Source of the DNA: Limonium bicolor
Taxonomy: Eukaryota; Streptophyta; Magnoliopsida; Caryophyllales; Plumbaginaceae
Assembly: GCA_023374045.1 (NCBI GenBank)
Contig: CM041779.1
Coordinates: 302,322,167-302,386,166, forward strand
DNA length: 64,000 nucleotides
Reading direction: 5' to 3'
Part shown: piece after piece, positions 34,005 through 44,010 of the stretch
Position numbering within the stretch: the stretch's first letter is position 1
Layout of the letters: each line of letters starts with the position of its first letter
Program-made: the position numbers and the translations under genes
Notes under the pieces: model-generated
The model's input: the letters and a program-made list of their open reading frames with translations, nothing else
Databases searched by the model: none
What the model was told of the DNA's origin: nothing

Positions 34005-35464
34005 ATGGCAGGTAGACCACGAGGGAGAGGCCGCGGGCGCGGTACTGGAGGTTTGGGTGACAAGGGCGATGATACTACGGCACAGACTATGGCTGAGGCA
34101 GTTGCAGCCGCCGTAGCCCAGTTGGTACCCGATCTGGTTGCTGCTATACAGCAAGGGCAACAGCCCGGAGTTCAGCCACCACCACCACCGCCACGAGAGA
34201 CCAATTGGGTCAAGGCGTTGGCTGATCTAAGACCGCCATCATTCATTGGGGAGACTGATCCTCGAAAGCATGAGGCGTACATCTCCGAACTGGAGACCGC
34301 CTACGAGACCTTGGCAGTACCTACTGAAGCTAAGGTCCGTCTTGCCGCCTACTACTTGAAGGGTACGGCGCAGAGTTGGTGGAAGTTGGTGAAGGAGGAC
34401 AGGATGGCTGATCCTGAATTTGGTTGGAGGGAGTACACGGCTCTGCTACGAGCCAAGTACTACCCGGTACACGTGCAGGAGGCCAAGCGCCTCGAGCTGG
34501 ATAGTCTGAGACAGGGGGATAAGATGTCGGTTGACGACTACTACACCGCATTCACCGGCCTTATCCACCTGTTACCAGACCTTGGGTATTCGAACCGAGT
34601 GTTGGTGAACCGGTTCTACAATGGACTGAGCCACCGTCTCCGCTATGGGATGGGGCCAGCTGAGTATACCACCTTGCAGGTATTGGAGTACTTTGTTGTG
34701 AATCAGTCTATACCTTGAGTGAATGTTAATGTGAGTTGGTAAGTTGTTTTTGCGGGGCATGACTGACATCCTAAAATTCAGGAGTGCTATCATGCCGCTG
34801 CTAAGGTTGAAATTACCGTCCGTCTGAGGGACGAGGAGAATGCGCACAAGCGCAAGGCCACCAACGAGGGCCTGAGTCAGCAAGGGTATGGGGGAGGAAA
34901 GAAAAAGAAACCCTACCCTCAGCCCAGAAGGGTCAGTACCAGGGTGACAAGGGCCAAGCCCAGACCACTACAGCTGATGAGCCACTGAAGCTCACGTATG
35001 CGTACGCGGCGAAGCCTCTACGCTCCTACCCGCCTAAGGGTAATTACTTAACCATGTGTATCTAGTTGAGGTGTATGTTGTTAAGATGGAAAATGAGTAT
35101 TGATTGTGTGTTGTTGTAGCAGCTAGCGCGGGTGCTGGACCGGAGCGCCACTTTTACTGTAAGTGGTGCAATGGAGACCACCCCGGCAAAGACTGCAAGG
35201 GGAATGATGTGAGGTGTCGTCACTGCCAGAAGATGGGGCACCGTGAATTTGAGTGTTGGACGAACCCCAACAGCAGGAACTACAAGCCAAAGGGGCAGTG
35301 GAAGGGTAATACTACCACGACCACTGAAGGCCCGAAGGCGATCATTCAGCAGACTTCCGACAAGAAGTACACTGAATCCCAGAAGGGGAAGGGTACGGGG
35401 TCCGGCATGGCCGCCCTGAATGTGGTGGACCGGACAGAGGCACCAGGATCCTCTTCGAGACCAG
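34005..35464 (+). CDS. Gag of the AlkB-bearing gypsy element (three exons, one frameshift)
   Basis: Exon 1 (34005-34679) starts with a basic RGRGRGRG stretch after the ATG. A retrotransposon Gag domain follows, with SWWKLV, WREYTALLRAKYYP and QGDKMSVDDYYTAF segments. Exon 2 (34782-35039) follows a GT-AG intron in phase 0 and continues Gag, but the frame must shift near 34913. Exon 3 (35120-35464) joins in phase 1 and holds two zinc knuckles, CKWCNGDHPGKDC and a canonical CRHCQKMGHREFEC. It ends in a GT donor (CAG|GTACC); unspliced, the frame stops at 35475. Gag would bind element RNA and form particles. The introns are inferred from phase and splice sites, not transcripts. Confidence 0.8.
34680..34781 (+). 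other. Predicted intron 1 in gag
   Basis: GT at 34680 (TTGCAG|GTATTG) and AG at 34780-34781 (AAATTCAG|GAG). Removing 102 bases links two Gag-like reading frames in phase 0 and removes the stop at 34716-34718. Confidence 0.7.
35040..35119 (+). other. Predicted intron 2 in gag
   Basis: GT at 35040 (AAGG|GTAATT) and AG at 35118-35119 after a T/G-rich tract. The exons join in phase 1. A second AG three bases downstream (TAGCAG) makes a NAGNAG acceptor. Confidence 0.7.
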
Positions 35465-35594
35465 GTACCGCCTAAATTGTTAAATGAAAAGTGATTGCTT
35501 ACCGCATTTCATGCATGAGTGTTGTATTAGTGAGTCTAATGTACAACCACCTAAGTAATGAGATAAATAATGATGTGAGAGATACCTAAATTAG
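35465..35594 (+). other. Predicted intron 3 between zinc knuckles and AlkB exon
   Basis: Donor CAG|GTACCG at 35465 and acceptor AAATTAG at 35594, or an alternative AACCTAG at 35612. Both acceptors keep the frame, since they differ by 18 bases. Splicing joins Gag and AlkB in phase 1. Acceptor pyrimidine content is weak, so use is not certain. Confidence 0.55.
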
Positions 35595-36352
35595 ACAATG
35601 TGGAAAACCTAGGAACCTTCAATATCTGTTATCCAATCCCGCCCACACCAAACCCTGAGGAGACCACCATCAGCATCACCGAGTTCCCACTGGAGCAATG
35701 TCAGGTTATCCAACCAGGTATGATACTCTTAAGTGGATACCTGACACCGGAAGCACAAATCCACATCATCAGGCGTTGCAACGAACTTGGAGCAGCACCA
35801 GGAGGTTTCTACACACCCGAATACCCGAGCGGTTCGAAGATGAAGCTGAAGATGATGTGCATGGGTAAGGACTGGAATCCCTACACCAAGTCATATTAGG
35901 ATGCGCGAGCTGAAGACGGGGCGACTGTACCAGGTATACCTGAGGAGTTCCTTGCGGTTGTTAACCACACCGTGGGAATTGCTCAGCAACTTGAATCGAA
36001 ACCGATTCCGAACGTGGAAGCAGACTTATGCATTGTGAACTTCTACCAGAAAGGTGGACGGTTAGGGTTACACCAAGATAAGGACGAGTCACCCGAGTCT
36101 CTAAGTAAGGGAGTACCCGTGGTGTCTTGGTCCATCGGTGATACCGCAGTGTTTGTGTATGGCGAGCAGAAGCGTGCTGACCTCGCAAAGAAGCTACTGT
36201 TGAAATCGGGAGATGTATTAATCACGGGTGGGCAATCAAGAATGCTATACCATGGCATCAGGAAGATCAAACTGAATACCGCACCGTCGGCAGTGATCAA
36301 TGCCACACACATGAAACCCGGACGTTTGAATTTGACCTTCAGGCAGTTTTAA
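35595..36352 (+). CDS. AlkB-like 2-oxoglutarate/Fe(II) dioxygenase domain (ALKBH1-like), one in-frame stop
   Basis: One frame runs from 35595 to TAA 36352, broken only by TAG at 35897-35899. The N-terminal half has ALKBH1-type landmarks: a PGMILLSGYLTPEAQ segment, GGFYTP and MMCMGKDWNP. The catalytic core is complete: VNFYQKGGRLGLHQDKDES with iron ligands His 36071-36073 and Asp 36077-36079, VSWSIGDTAVFVYG, the second ligand His at 36251-36253 (LYHGIR), and the 2-oxoglutarate-binding RLNLTFR at 36323-36343. It ends two codons later, as cellular plant ALKBH1-like proteins do. The family oxidatively demethylates nucleic acids; N6-methyladenine or 1-methyladenine are plausible substrates, not shown. 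Absence of introns in the core suggests capture from a spliced mRNA. It lies between Gag and protease in the same orientation. Confidence 0.9.
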
Positions 36353-36463
36353 GCCTTGTATAATTATGTGATGTGATAACCAATGTGTATTAAGGATGTT
36401 GTAAGTGTAAATCATGGCGACAGTATAAGCCAATGAATGTTGTAAAAAGAGAGTGTGTTAATG

Positions 36464-36469
36464 AATAAA
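36464..36469 (+). promoter_or_regulatory. Possible polyadenylation signal after the AlkB exon
   Basis: AATAAA lies 112 bases after the AlkB stop and 66 bases before the acceptor used by the protease exon. It could end a Gag-AlkB transcript. This rests on the motif and its position only. Confidence 0.35.
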
Positions 36470-36535
36470 GTGGAGTTGTTTGAAGCATATAAATCGTGTT
36501 GTTACCCAATACTTATTAGTTTGCCAATGAATTAG

Positions 36536-37606
36536 GCTGTGCACTCGGAACGGGAGGTATACTGAGTGTCTGCAATAAGGCAGAAGCCGGCAAGAGCGGC
36601 ACAATCTTCACCGGTACCTTCCCAGTGAATGGCGTGGATGCATCGATCTTGTTCGACTCTGGAGCCTCACACACATTCATTTCGCTATCATTTGCGAAGA
36701 GGCTGGGGTTAGACGGTGAAGAGATGCCAGACTTCGTGGTCACTCTCCCGTCGAAAGAGCGGATCAGATGTACCCGCTACTACCGAGATGCTGTTGTTCG
36801 AATCATGGATGAGGAGCTTCCGATCGACTTGATAGAGTTCGACGGACTAGGTTTTGATGTGATTGTCGGGATGAACTGGTTGAAGCGGTACAAGGGCAGA
36901 ATCCTGTGTGCCGAGCATCGACTGCTTCTTCGGAGTCCATCTGGGGTTACCATATCTTACCGCCAGAGGCCCAGGGAGCCTTCGACTCAGATCATCACCG
37001 CCATGGCTATGTATCACGAGTTACGACGAGGGAGTGATGTATACCTCTGCTATGTCCAGGACATAGAGAGAGACCCTGAGTTTAGCCCAGATGTGCCGGT
37101 AGTGTCGGAGTTTCCTGATATATTTCCTAAGGAACTGCCGGGCATGCCGCCAGCACGAGAGGTTGAGTTTGAGATTGATCTAATTCCGGGCACCGGACCC
37201 ATTGCAAAAGCGCCTTATCGTATGGCTCCAGCAGAGATGACAGAGCTCAAGGAGCAGCTGAGAGACCTACTCGACAAGGGCTTTGTCCGCCCTAGTGTTT
37301 CACCATGGGGAGCGCCGGTCCTCTTCGTGAAGAAGAAGGACGGTAGCCTCCGCCTGTGTATTGATTATCGGGAGCTGAATACTGTTACGGTGAAGAACCG
37401 TTACCCTTTACCACGCATCGACGATCTATTTGATCAGCTGAGGGGAGGATCAGTTTTCTCCAAGATAGACCTACGTTCCGGATACCACCAGATTGCCATC
37501 CGTGACAGCGATATCGAAAGGACAGCATTCAGAACTAGGTATGGGCATTATGAGTTCACAGTTATGCCGTTTGGCTTGTCAAATGCACCAGCAAAGTTCA
37601 TGGACA
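36536..37606 (+). CDS. Protease and reverse transcriptase start (Tekay/Del-like), truncated by gap
   Basis: Coding sequence extends upstream of the first ATG (36625) to an acceptor at 36534-36535 (GAATTAG|GC), where it is in phase 1 and so compatible with gag exon 3. The protease motif [12 protein letters not shown] (D-S-G) lies at about 36650-36685. The linker with [15 protein letters not shown] introduces RT, with [38 protein letters not shown] and [14 protein letters not shown]. The gap begins before the YxDD box. No stop or frameshift is seen in the visible 1,071 bases. The protein would mature Gag-Pol and copy element RNA into DNA. Confidence 0.93.
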
Positions 37607-38106
37607 NNNNNNNNNNNNNNNNNNNNNNNNNNNNNNNNNNNNNNNNNNNNNNNNNNNNNNNNNNNNNNNNNNNNNNNNNNNNNNNNNNNNNNNNNNNNNN
37701 NNNNNNNNNNNNNNNNNNNNNNNNNNNNNNNNNNNNNNNNNNNNNNNNNNNNNNNNNNNNNNNNNNNNNNNNNNNNNNNNNNNNNNNNNNNNNNNNNNNN
37801 NNNNNNNNNNNNNNNNNNNNNNNNNNNNNNNNNNNNNNNNNNNNNNNNNNNNNNNNNNNNNNNNNNNNNNNNNNNNNNNNNNNNNNNNNNNNNNNNNNNN
37901 NNNNNNNNNNNNNNNNNNNNNNNNNNNNNNNNNNNNNNNNNNNNNNNNNNNNNNNNNNNNNNNNNNNNNNNNNNNNNNNNNNNNNNNNNNNNNNNNNNNN
38001 NNNNNNNNNNNNNNNNNNNNNNNNNNNNNNNNNNNNNNNNNNNNNNNNNNNNNNNNNNNNNNNNNNNNNNNNNNNNNNNNNNNNNNNNNNNNNNNNNNNN
38101 NNNNNN
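37607..38106. other. Assembly gap, 500 N
   Basis: Exactly 500 N. RT of a Tekay/Del-like element is on the left and gag of an Athila-like element on the right, so at least one element boundary is hidden here or unrelated contigs were joined. Confidence 1.
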
Positions 38107-38640
38107 TGAGGAGGCCAATGTCATAGGACAATTCAACAACAGACAACCCTGGGTGCAAATCAGCACCAAAACCTCAGGTACGGAAATCCGAACAACGCAC
38201 TGAACTCACATCAGATGCAGCCTCAGAGGACGAACCAGGGAGGACCACCCGGCTTTGCTAGGCCTCAGTATAATCAATTCAGTCCACAACAGTCTCAAGC
38301 TCAGCAACCCTCATTGAGCTCAAACAATGCCATCTGAAGGAGATGGTGGAAAGTTGATGGCCTCTCAGGAGCAGCAAACTGTAATCAATCAGAGTCTGAC
38401 ATCTGGTCAGCAAAAATTAGAGAATTCCATGGTAGAGATGCAGGGAACGATGAGCCAGTTGACTCAGTTCCTCTTACAGCAGAGACGTTTTGGATCACTG
38501 CCTTCCCAACCAGACCCCAATCCCAAGGAGCAGTTGAAGGCAGTGTCGATCTCAGAAGCAGTAGATTGAGGACTGGGAAGATTTTGGAGAGATAGCAGCA
38601 GTTACCCTAAGGAGTGGAAGGAACTTAATCAATGACAAAG
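38107..38640 (+). pseudogene. Athila-like Gag C-terminal part
   Basis: A glutamine/asparagine-rich stretch (QPQRTNQGGPPGFARPQYNQ) is followed, after a frame change near 38330, by a helical segment with LMASQEQQTVINQSLTSGQQ. A GSLPSQPDPNPKEQLKAV motif comes next, and then AVTLRSGRNL in another frame (38599-38628), which marks the Gag end in Athila elements. At least two frameshifts are needed to read through. Confidence 0.75.
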
Positions 38641-39976
38641 TGGCAGGGAACCATACTGATGAGGAGATCGAGCCCCTTTCTAATACCGCCGGTGCACCAT
38701 CAGGGAATCCTGCCCCTCCTGTGGTAGTTCGTGAGGAGACCCAGGCTCCTATTCCTTCTTCCTCTCATTCAACTGCTATTAAAAATACAAAAGGAAAAAC
38801 ATCTGCAAAAGAACTTCCTTTTCCAAACCGTCTCAAAGAGCGAGAGCTCGATGAGCAATTTGGAAATTTTTAGATGTCTTTCGAAAGCTGACTATCAATA
38901 TTCCTCTTATTGATGCGATCAAACAGATGCCAAATTATGCTAAATTTGTGAAGGATTTGATTTCGAATAAGCGGAAGTATAAGGAGAAGGACACCATTCA
39001 GCTGACTGAGACCTGTTCAGCAGCGATCCTACAGAAGCTGCCTCCAAAGCGTGGTGATCCTGGTCAGCCCATTATTCCTTGCTCAATTGGAGATATGGAT
39101 TGTGGATACGGTCTCTGCGATCTAGGAGCGAGCATCAACCTGATGCCATACACCATGTTCAAAAAGCTTCATGCGGGTGAGCTCGTTCCAATTCATTTCA
39201 AACTCCAATTAGCTGATAGATCATCAATCACACCCAGAGGTATGGTAGAGAATGTGGTTGTTAGTGTGGGTAAGTTTTTCTTCCCAGCTGATTTTGTGAT
39301 CCTCGACATGGATGAGGATGTTGAGGTACCTCTAATTCTTGGTAGACCTTTCCTTAGAACTGCAAAGACTGTTATCGATGTTGATAAAGGAAAGATTACT
39401 TTGAAATTTCATGACGAAGAATTAAGTTTTGATATTAATAAGATGATGCAGAAAAATACTTCTTCTCATGCTGTTTTCTCTGCTGATTTAATTGAGAATT
39501 TTTATGATCTTGAGGATGACTACATCCATAGGAGTACTGATACTTCTAATTCTTTGTTTAAGTGTTCTGACATTTTAGAGCAGGTATTGTGCCTATCCAT
39601 TGAGGATGACAAGGAAAGCTTAGAGATGGCCTCAGTCGTCCAGCAACTTAATCAATGGAGGTCATATTTTCGCTCCTCCACTCCTCTAGTAGAAAAGCTG
39701 GATCGACCCATCCAAAGGCCTATCCCTTCAATACAGAAGCCTCCTACCCTTGAACTCAAATCTCTTCCTTCCCATCTTAAATATATTTTCTTGGCAGAGG
39801 GTAGCACCCTGCCTGTTATTATCTCTGCATCTTTGTCTGTTTCACAGGAAACTAGACTTCTGGAGGTGCTCAAGAGGCATAAAGGTGCCATGGGATGGTC
39901 AGTTGCTGATATCAAAGGATCAATCCTGGTTTCTGCACTCACCGGATCTATATGGAGGATAATTATAAGGCAGTGA
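38640..39976 (+). pseudogene. Athila-like protease region
   Basis: A basic/proline linker (38640-38870) ends in FPNRLKERELDEQFGNF and a stop; the frame changes and continues from 38873. The aspartic protease core carries CDLGASINLMPY (Asp at 39119-39121; D-L-G in place of D-S/T-G, usual for Athila), then LADRSS and VPLILGRPFL. The frame stops at 39974-39976, where an adjoining frame continues into RT. Expected role: cleavage of the Gag-Pol polyprotein. Confidence 0.85.
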
Positions 39977-40800
39977 GGCAGCCCCAGAGAAGATTAAATC
40001 CCAATCTGAAGGAGGTGGTCAAAGCTGAAGTGCTGAAGCTTCTTGATGCAGGCATTATCTACCCGATATCTGACAGCCAGTGGGTGTCTCCAGTCCAGGT
40101 TGTCCCAAAGAAAGGAGGGATCGTGGCAGTTCCCAATGAGAAGGGGAGATGGTTCCTCAGAGGCAGACGACCGGGTGGAGAATGTGTATTGACTACCGTC
40201 GCCTCAACAATGCCACAAGGAAGGACTATTTCCCGCTCCCTTCATCGATCAATGCTGGAGCGGTTGCTGGTCAGGAGTTCTACTGCTTCCTCGATGGCTA
40301 TAGTGGCTACTTCCAGATCCCTATTGCTCCAGAGATCAAGAGAAGACACCTTTACCTGTCCATATGGGACATTCGCATATAGGAGGATGCCTTTTGGCCT
40401 CTGTAATGCTCCTACAACTTCCAGAGATGATGATGGCCATCTTCAATGACTTCATTGAGAAGAGCATTGAAGTTTTTGGACGACTTTTCAGTTTATGGGC
40501 AGAGTTTCGAGGTGTGCTTGGAGCAGTTGGATAAGATATTGGGGATGTGAGGAGACAAACCTTGTGCTGAACTGGGAGAAGTGCCATTTTATGGTACGGG
40601 AAGGTATTGTACTGGGTCACAAGGTTTCTAAGGAGGGCATCCAGGTAGATAAAGCCAAGGTGGAGGTGATAGAGAAGCTCCCCCCACCGACTACAGTGAA
40701 GGATGTCAGGTCGTTCCTTGGTCATGCAGGATTCTACAGGAGATTCATTCAGGACTTCTCAAGATTGCTAAGCCCCTGTCAGACCTGCTAGAAATGTCAA
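39952..40800 (+). pseudogene. Athila-like reverse transcriptase, frameshifted
   Basis: Conserved RT blocks are scattered over several frames: AGIIYPISDSQWVSPVQVVPKKGG, then WRMCIDYRRLNNATRKDYFPLP, FLDGYSGYFQI, and MPFGLCNAP in a third frame. The catalytic region reads FLDDFSVYG at about 40470-40500, where active elements have (Y/F)xDD. LVLNWEKCHFMVREGIVLGH and VKDVRSFLGHAGFYRRFI follow. At least four frame changes show it is non-functional. Confidence 0.85.
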
Positions 40801-40904
40801 GTTCCAGTTCACTGAGGAGTGTTTGAGCCTTTCAGACCATCAAAGATAAGCTCTGCTCAGCCCCAATTGTGGTCCCACCAGAGTGGTCAGAACCGTTCAG
40901 ATCA

Positions 40905-41246
40905 TGACAGATGCGAGCGATTATGCTGTTGGCCGCATTATGTCAGAAGAAGGATAAGATGCTGAGAGTAATCACCTATGCTAGCAAGACCTTGATAGAC
41001 GCACAGAAAAATTATACTACTACAGAGAAAGAGTTGCTAGTTGTGGTGTTCGCTCTGGATAAGTTTCGACCATATCTGCTAGGAAGCAAGGTGATTGTCC
41101 ACACTGATCATACGGCCCTCAAGTATCTTTTCCAGAAAAATGAATCGAAGCCTAGACTTCTGAGGTGGATTCTGCTTCTCCAAGAATTTAATTTGGAGGT
41201 TGTGGATAAAAAGGGAAAGCAAACGGAGTTGCTGATCACTGTCTAG
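40905..41246 (+). pseudogene. Athila-like RNase H
   Basis: Frame 40911-41246 contains [40 protein letters not shown] and [11 protein letters not shown], the usual gypsy RNase H blocks. The preceding catalytic DASD motif (about 40910-40921) is in another frame, so a frameshift separates active-site residues. The stop at 41244 falls before the expected ADHLSRL motif, whose remains follow in another frame. Confidence 0.82.
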
Positions 41247-41269
41247 ACTCGACCTTCCTGATGATGGAG

Positions 41270-42560
41270 TCCCAATCAATGAGTTCTTCCCTGATGAGAC
41301 AGCATTCAAGATTGGAAAGGTAAATGAACCATGGTACGCAGACTTAGCAAATTATCTGGTTTCTGGTTTAATTCCACATGACTACAGTTATAACCAGAGG
41401 AAGAAGTTCCTTTCAGAGACACGCCATTACATATGGGAGGATCCTTATCTGTTTCGGGTCTGTGCTGATGGTCTGATGAGGCGTGTCTCCCATGATGAGA
41501 TTTCAAGTGTGCTAGAATTTTGCCATTCAAAGGAGGCAGGTGGACATCACGGTCCTACAAGGACAGCTGCCAAAATATTAGAGTGTGGTTTTTATTGGCC
41601 CACTCTTCACAAGGATGTTCATCGCTTCTGCTCTCAATGTGATAAATGTCAAAGAATGGGTAATATATCAAGAAGGCATGAGATGCCTCAAAAAGGAATT
41701 CTGGAGGTAGAGTTGTTCGATGTATGGGGATAGACTTCATGGGCCCCTTCCCTTCATCCCATGGGAATCAATACATCCTTGTTGTAGTAGATTATGTATC
41801 TAAATGGGTTGAAGCAATTGCTAGTCATGCTGCTGATGCTAAGACAGTAGTCAAGTTCCTAAAGAAGCATATCTTCACCAGGTTTGGTGTGCCTAGAGCG
41901 ATCATTAGTGATGGAGGCTCACATTTCTGCAACAAGGCCTTTGAATCTTTAATGACCAAGTACGGAGTGACCCATAAGGTAGCATTACCTTATCATCCAC
42001 AAACCAATGGTCAAGCAGAAGTGAGCAACCGTGAGCTTAAATGGATTTTGCAGAAAACTGTTACTGCTTCGAGAAAGGACTGGTCAGTCAAGTTGGACGA
42101 CGCCCTCTGGGCCTACCGTACTGCATTTAAGACCCCTATAGGGACGTCTCCATTCAAGCTTGTATATGGGAAAGCCTGTCATCTCCAGTAGAGCGAACAT
42201 AAAGCATATTGGGCATTGAAAGCCCTAAATTTTGACTTACATGCTGCAGGAGAGAAAAGAAATTTCAGCTGTCTGAACTCGAAGAACTAAGAGAACAAGC
42301 TATGACAGCTCCAGAATTTACAAGGAGCGCACAAGAATCCATGATCAAATGATACAGAAGCGAGAATTTAAAGTAGGGGATCTGGTGTTGCTCTACAATT
42401 CCAGGCTGCGCCTTTTTCCTGGCAAGTTGAAATCCCATTGGGCAGGTCCATTTAAAGTTGTGGGGATCACTACTATGGTGCCTACGAGCTAGAAAACAAG
42501 TCAGGAGAGGTATTCAAAGTGAATGGTGCTCGACTGAAGAAATACCTAGGCGATACCTTT
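41270..42560 (+). pseudogene. Athila-like integrase
   Basis: An N-terminal zinc domain (H-H-C-C with CHSKEAGGHHGPTRTAAKI and CSQCDKCQRMG) ends at 41733, and a frame shift leads into the catalytic core (41724-42191). The core has the triad Asp 41733-41735, Asp 41910-41912 and Glu 42018-42020; the last two are 35 residues apart, the canonical DD35E spacing. The frame stops at 42189-42191 after [10 protein letters not shown]. The C-terminal domain ([19 protein letters not shown]) is read in shifted frames to about 42560. The catalytic triad is intact but the polyprotein is broken. Confidence 0.88.
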
Positions 42561-44010
42561 TCTCAGCCTCCTGCACCGGGTGTATCCTTGATTGAAAGTT
42601 CTTATTCCATTACTTCTGTTTCTGCTATCTGTACTACAGCACCCCTCCAAACATCAAAGAAGCCACGCTCGCAATGGTATTTCAGACTGAAGAAAGCTAT
42701 TGCTAGCTGCTGTGGCGGCCTCCTTGATACTACCTGAAGTCTAGCCAGAGACTCTAACTCCGGGCAGCTTGGTGGGAGGCAACCCACCGGTTTTATCTCT
42801 TTTCGTTTCCTTGGTTTAGTTATTTATTTTACTCTTTTGTTTTAATTTTTGTGTTAATAGTGTTGTGCATATTGCAAGAGCCTTGGCTCTTATTTTTCTA
42901 CTAATAGTTCTGCCTGGTTCCACTTGAGTTCTCCTGTTTTGCAGATTTAATCTTTCAGTCAGCTCACTTTGATGCTAAACTGAACTCAAGTGTGGGGGAA
43001 TATCACGACATTGTTCACCACGGATCAGGGAGTCCTTTAACACTCTTGCTATTTCATTTCTGCATTTCTTGTGTTTATTTTATTTTTGCTTGATTTAGTA
43101 ATAACCTTTTTTATTTTAAACCAATAGGTGTTTTAGAGTATGGTTTTTAATAATTCTAATATAATAATAATAATATATAAAAAAGACTACAACGTGTCCG
43201 GCTAATCCAGCCGGACGCTTGCAAACCTAATCCTCCGGATCCGACGAAAACCGGACTTGACTAAATCGCGCGCCCGATTTCTTTTCTTCTTCTTTTCTTT
43301 TCTTTTCTTCTTTCTTTTCTCTTCTTCTCTTCTTCCTTCTTCCGCCGAACTCGAAGACAAACACCCGACTTACTGCTAAAACTCCTCCATTTTCGCTTCC
43401 AACTTCGCCACCACCATCACATCACCACTCCGACGCCGGCGACCACCAGAACCAACCCAACGCAACAGTATCGCCGTCGCCTGCAACTCTTCTTCCCAAA
43501 TCTCGAACCGCAACCCTAATCGAACAGGTTTTTCTATGTTGGCGATTTTAATTAGATTTTCAGTCAAATTGCAGTAGATTAGGTAGTGTTTGGTAGTTTA
43601 TGATGTTAATGGATGTAGTGGTGTGCAAAAATAAAACATTCTGTGAAGATTTGGGAGTTTCTGCTTGGATATTGCACAGACGACACGGTCAACTTGCGGC
43701 GAAATTTTTTTAGGGTTTATGGGTACATCCGGATCTGCGTTTGGCCAAACTCAACCGGACGTAGATCCGGACATGTACAAAATTTCAAATTTTTCTGCAA
43801 TTGTCTTCTAGGCTTATGTTATACTGTTTAATGCTATTATTTGCTATGTTTAGATGTTTTACTGCCTTGGTTCTCATAGATTAACTATGTGCAAGAATAT
43901 GTTCAAATCGAACTTGCTGCTCGATCGGTTTCGAGTATTTGTGTGTCGTTTGCTTCTCTTTTCCTGCTTCATGTTATTTAGGTTTCTTACTGCATTTGTT
44001 TATCGTATAG
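42561..44010 (+). other. Athila-like spacer between integrase and 3' ORF
   Basis: Non-coding. It contains a line typical of Athila elements (AACTCAAGTGTGGGGGAA at about 42980) and a pyrimidine-rich tract (43280-43340). GTCC/GGAC inverted repeats lie at 43190-43270 (GTCCGGCTAATCCAGCCGGAC) and 43728-43775 (ACATCCGGATCTGCG...). Splice-site-like motifs occur before the 3' ORF, which in this clade is thought to be expressed from a spliced RNA. The short ORFs at 43376-43567 and 43643-43831 are unsupported. Confidence 0.6.

Larger units (their letters stand above)
29934..37606 (+). mobile_element. Tekay/Del-like Ty3/gypsy element with captured AlkB domain (right part missing)
   Basis: Visible order: 5' LTR (29934-33785), tRNA-Met PBS, ATG at 34005, intron-containing gag, AlkB dioxygenase exon (35595-36352), protease and RT up to the gap at 37607. 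The PR-RT sequence and large LTR fit the Tekay/Del branch of chromoviruses. The sequence after the gap belongs to a different (Athila-like) element, so RT end, RNase H, integrase, any chromodomain and the 3' LTR are not seen. This copy has a probable frameshift in gag and a stop inside AlkB. Confidence 0.88.

Noticed and set aside
35104..35475. Reading the zinc-knuckle frame as a separate gene starting at 35104
   Set aside because: There is no ATG at that point, and splice sites in phase join it to the upstream Gag exon; it is gag exon 3.
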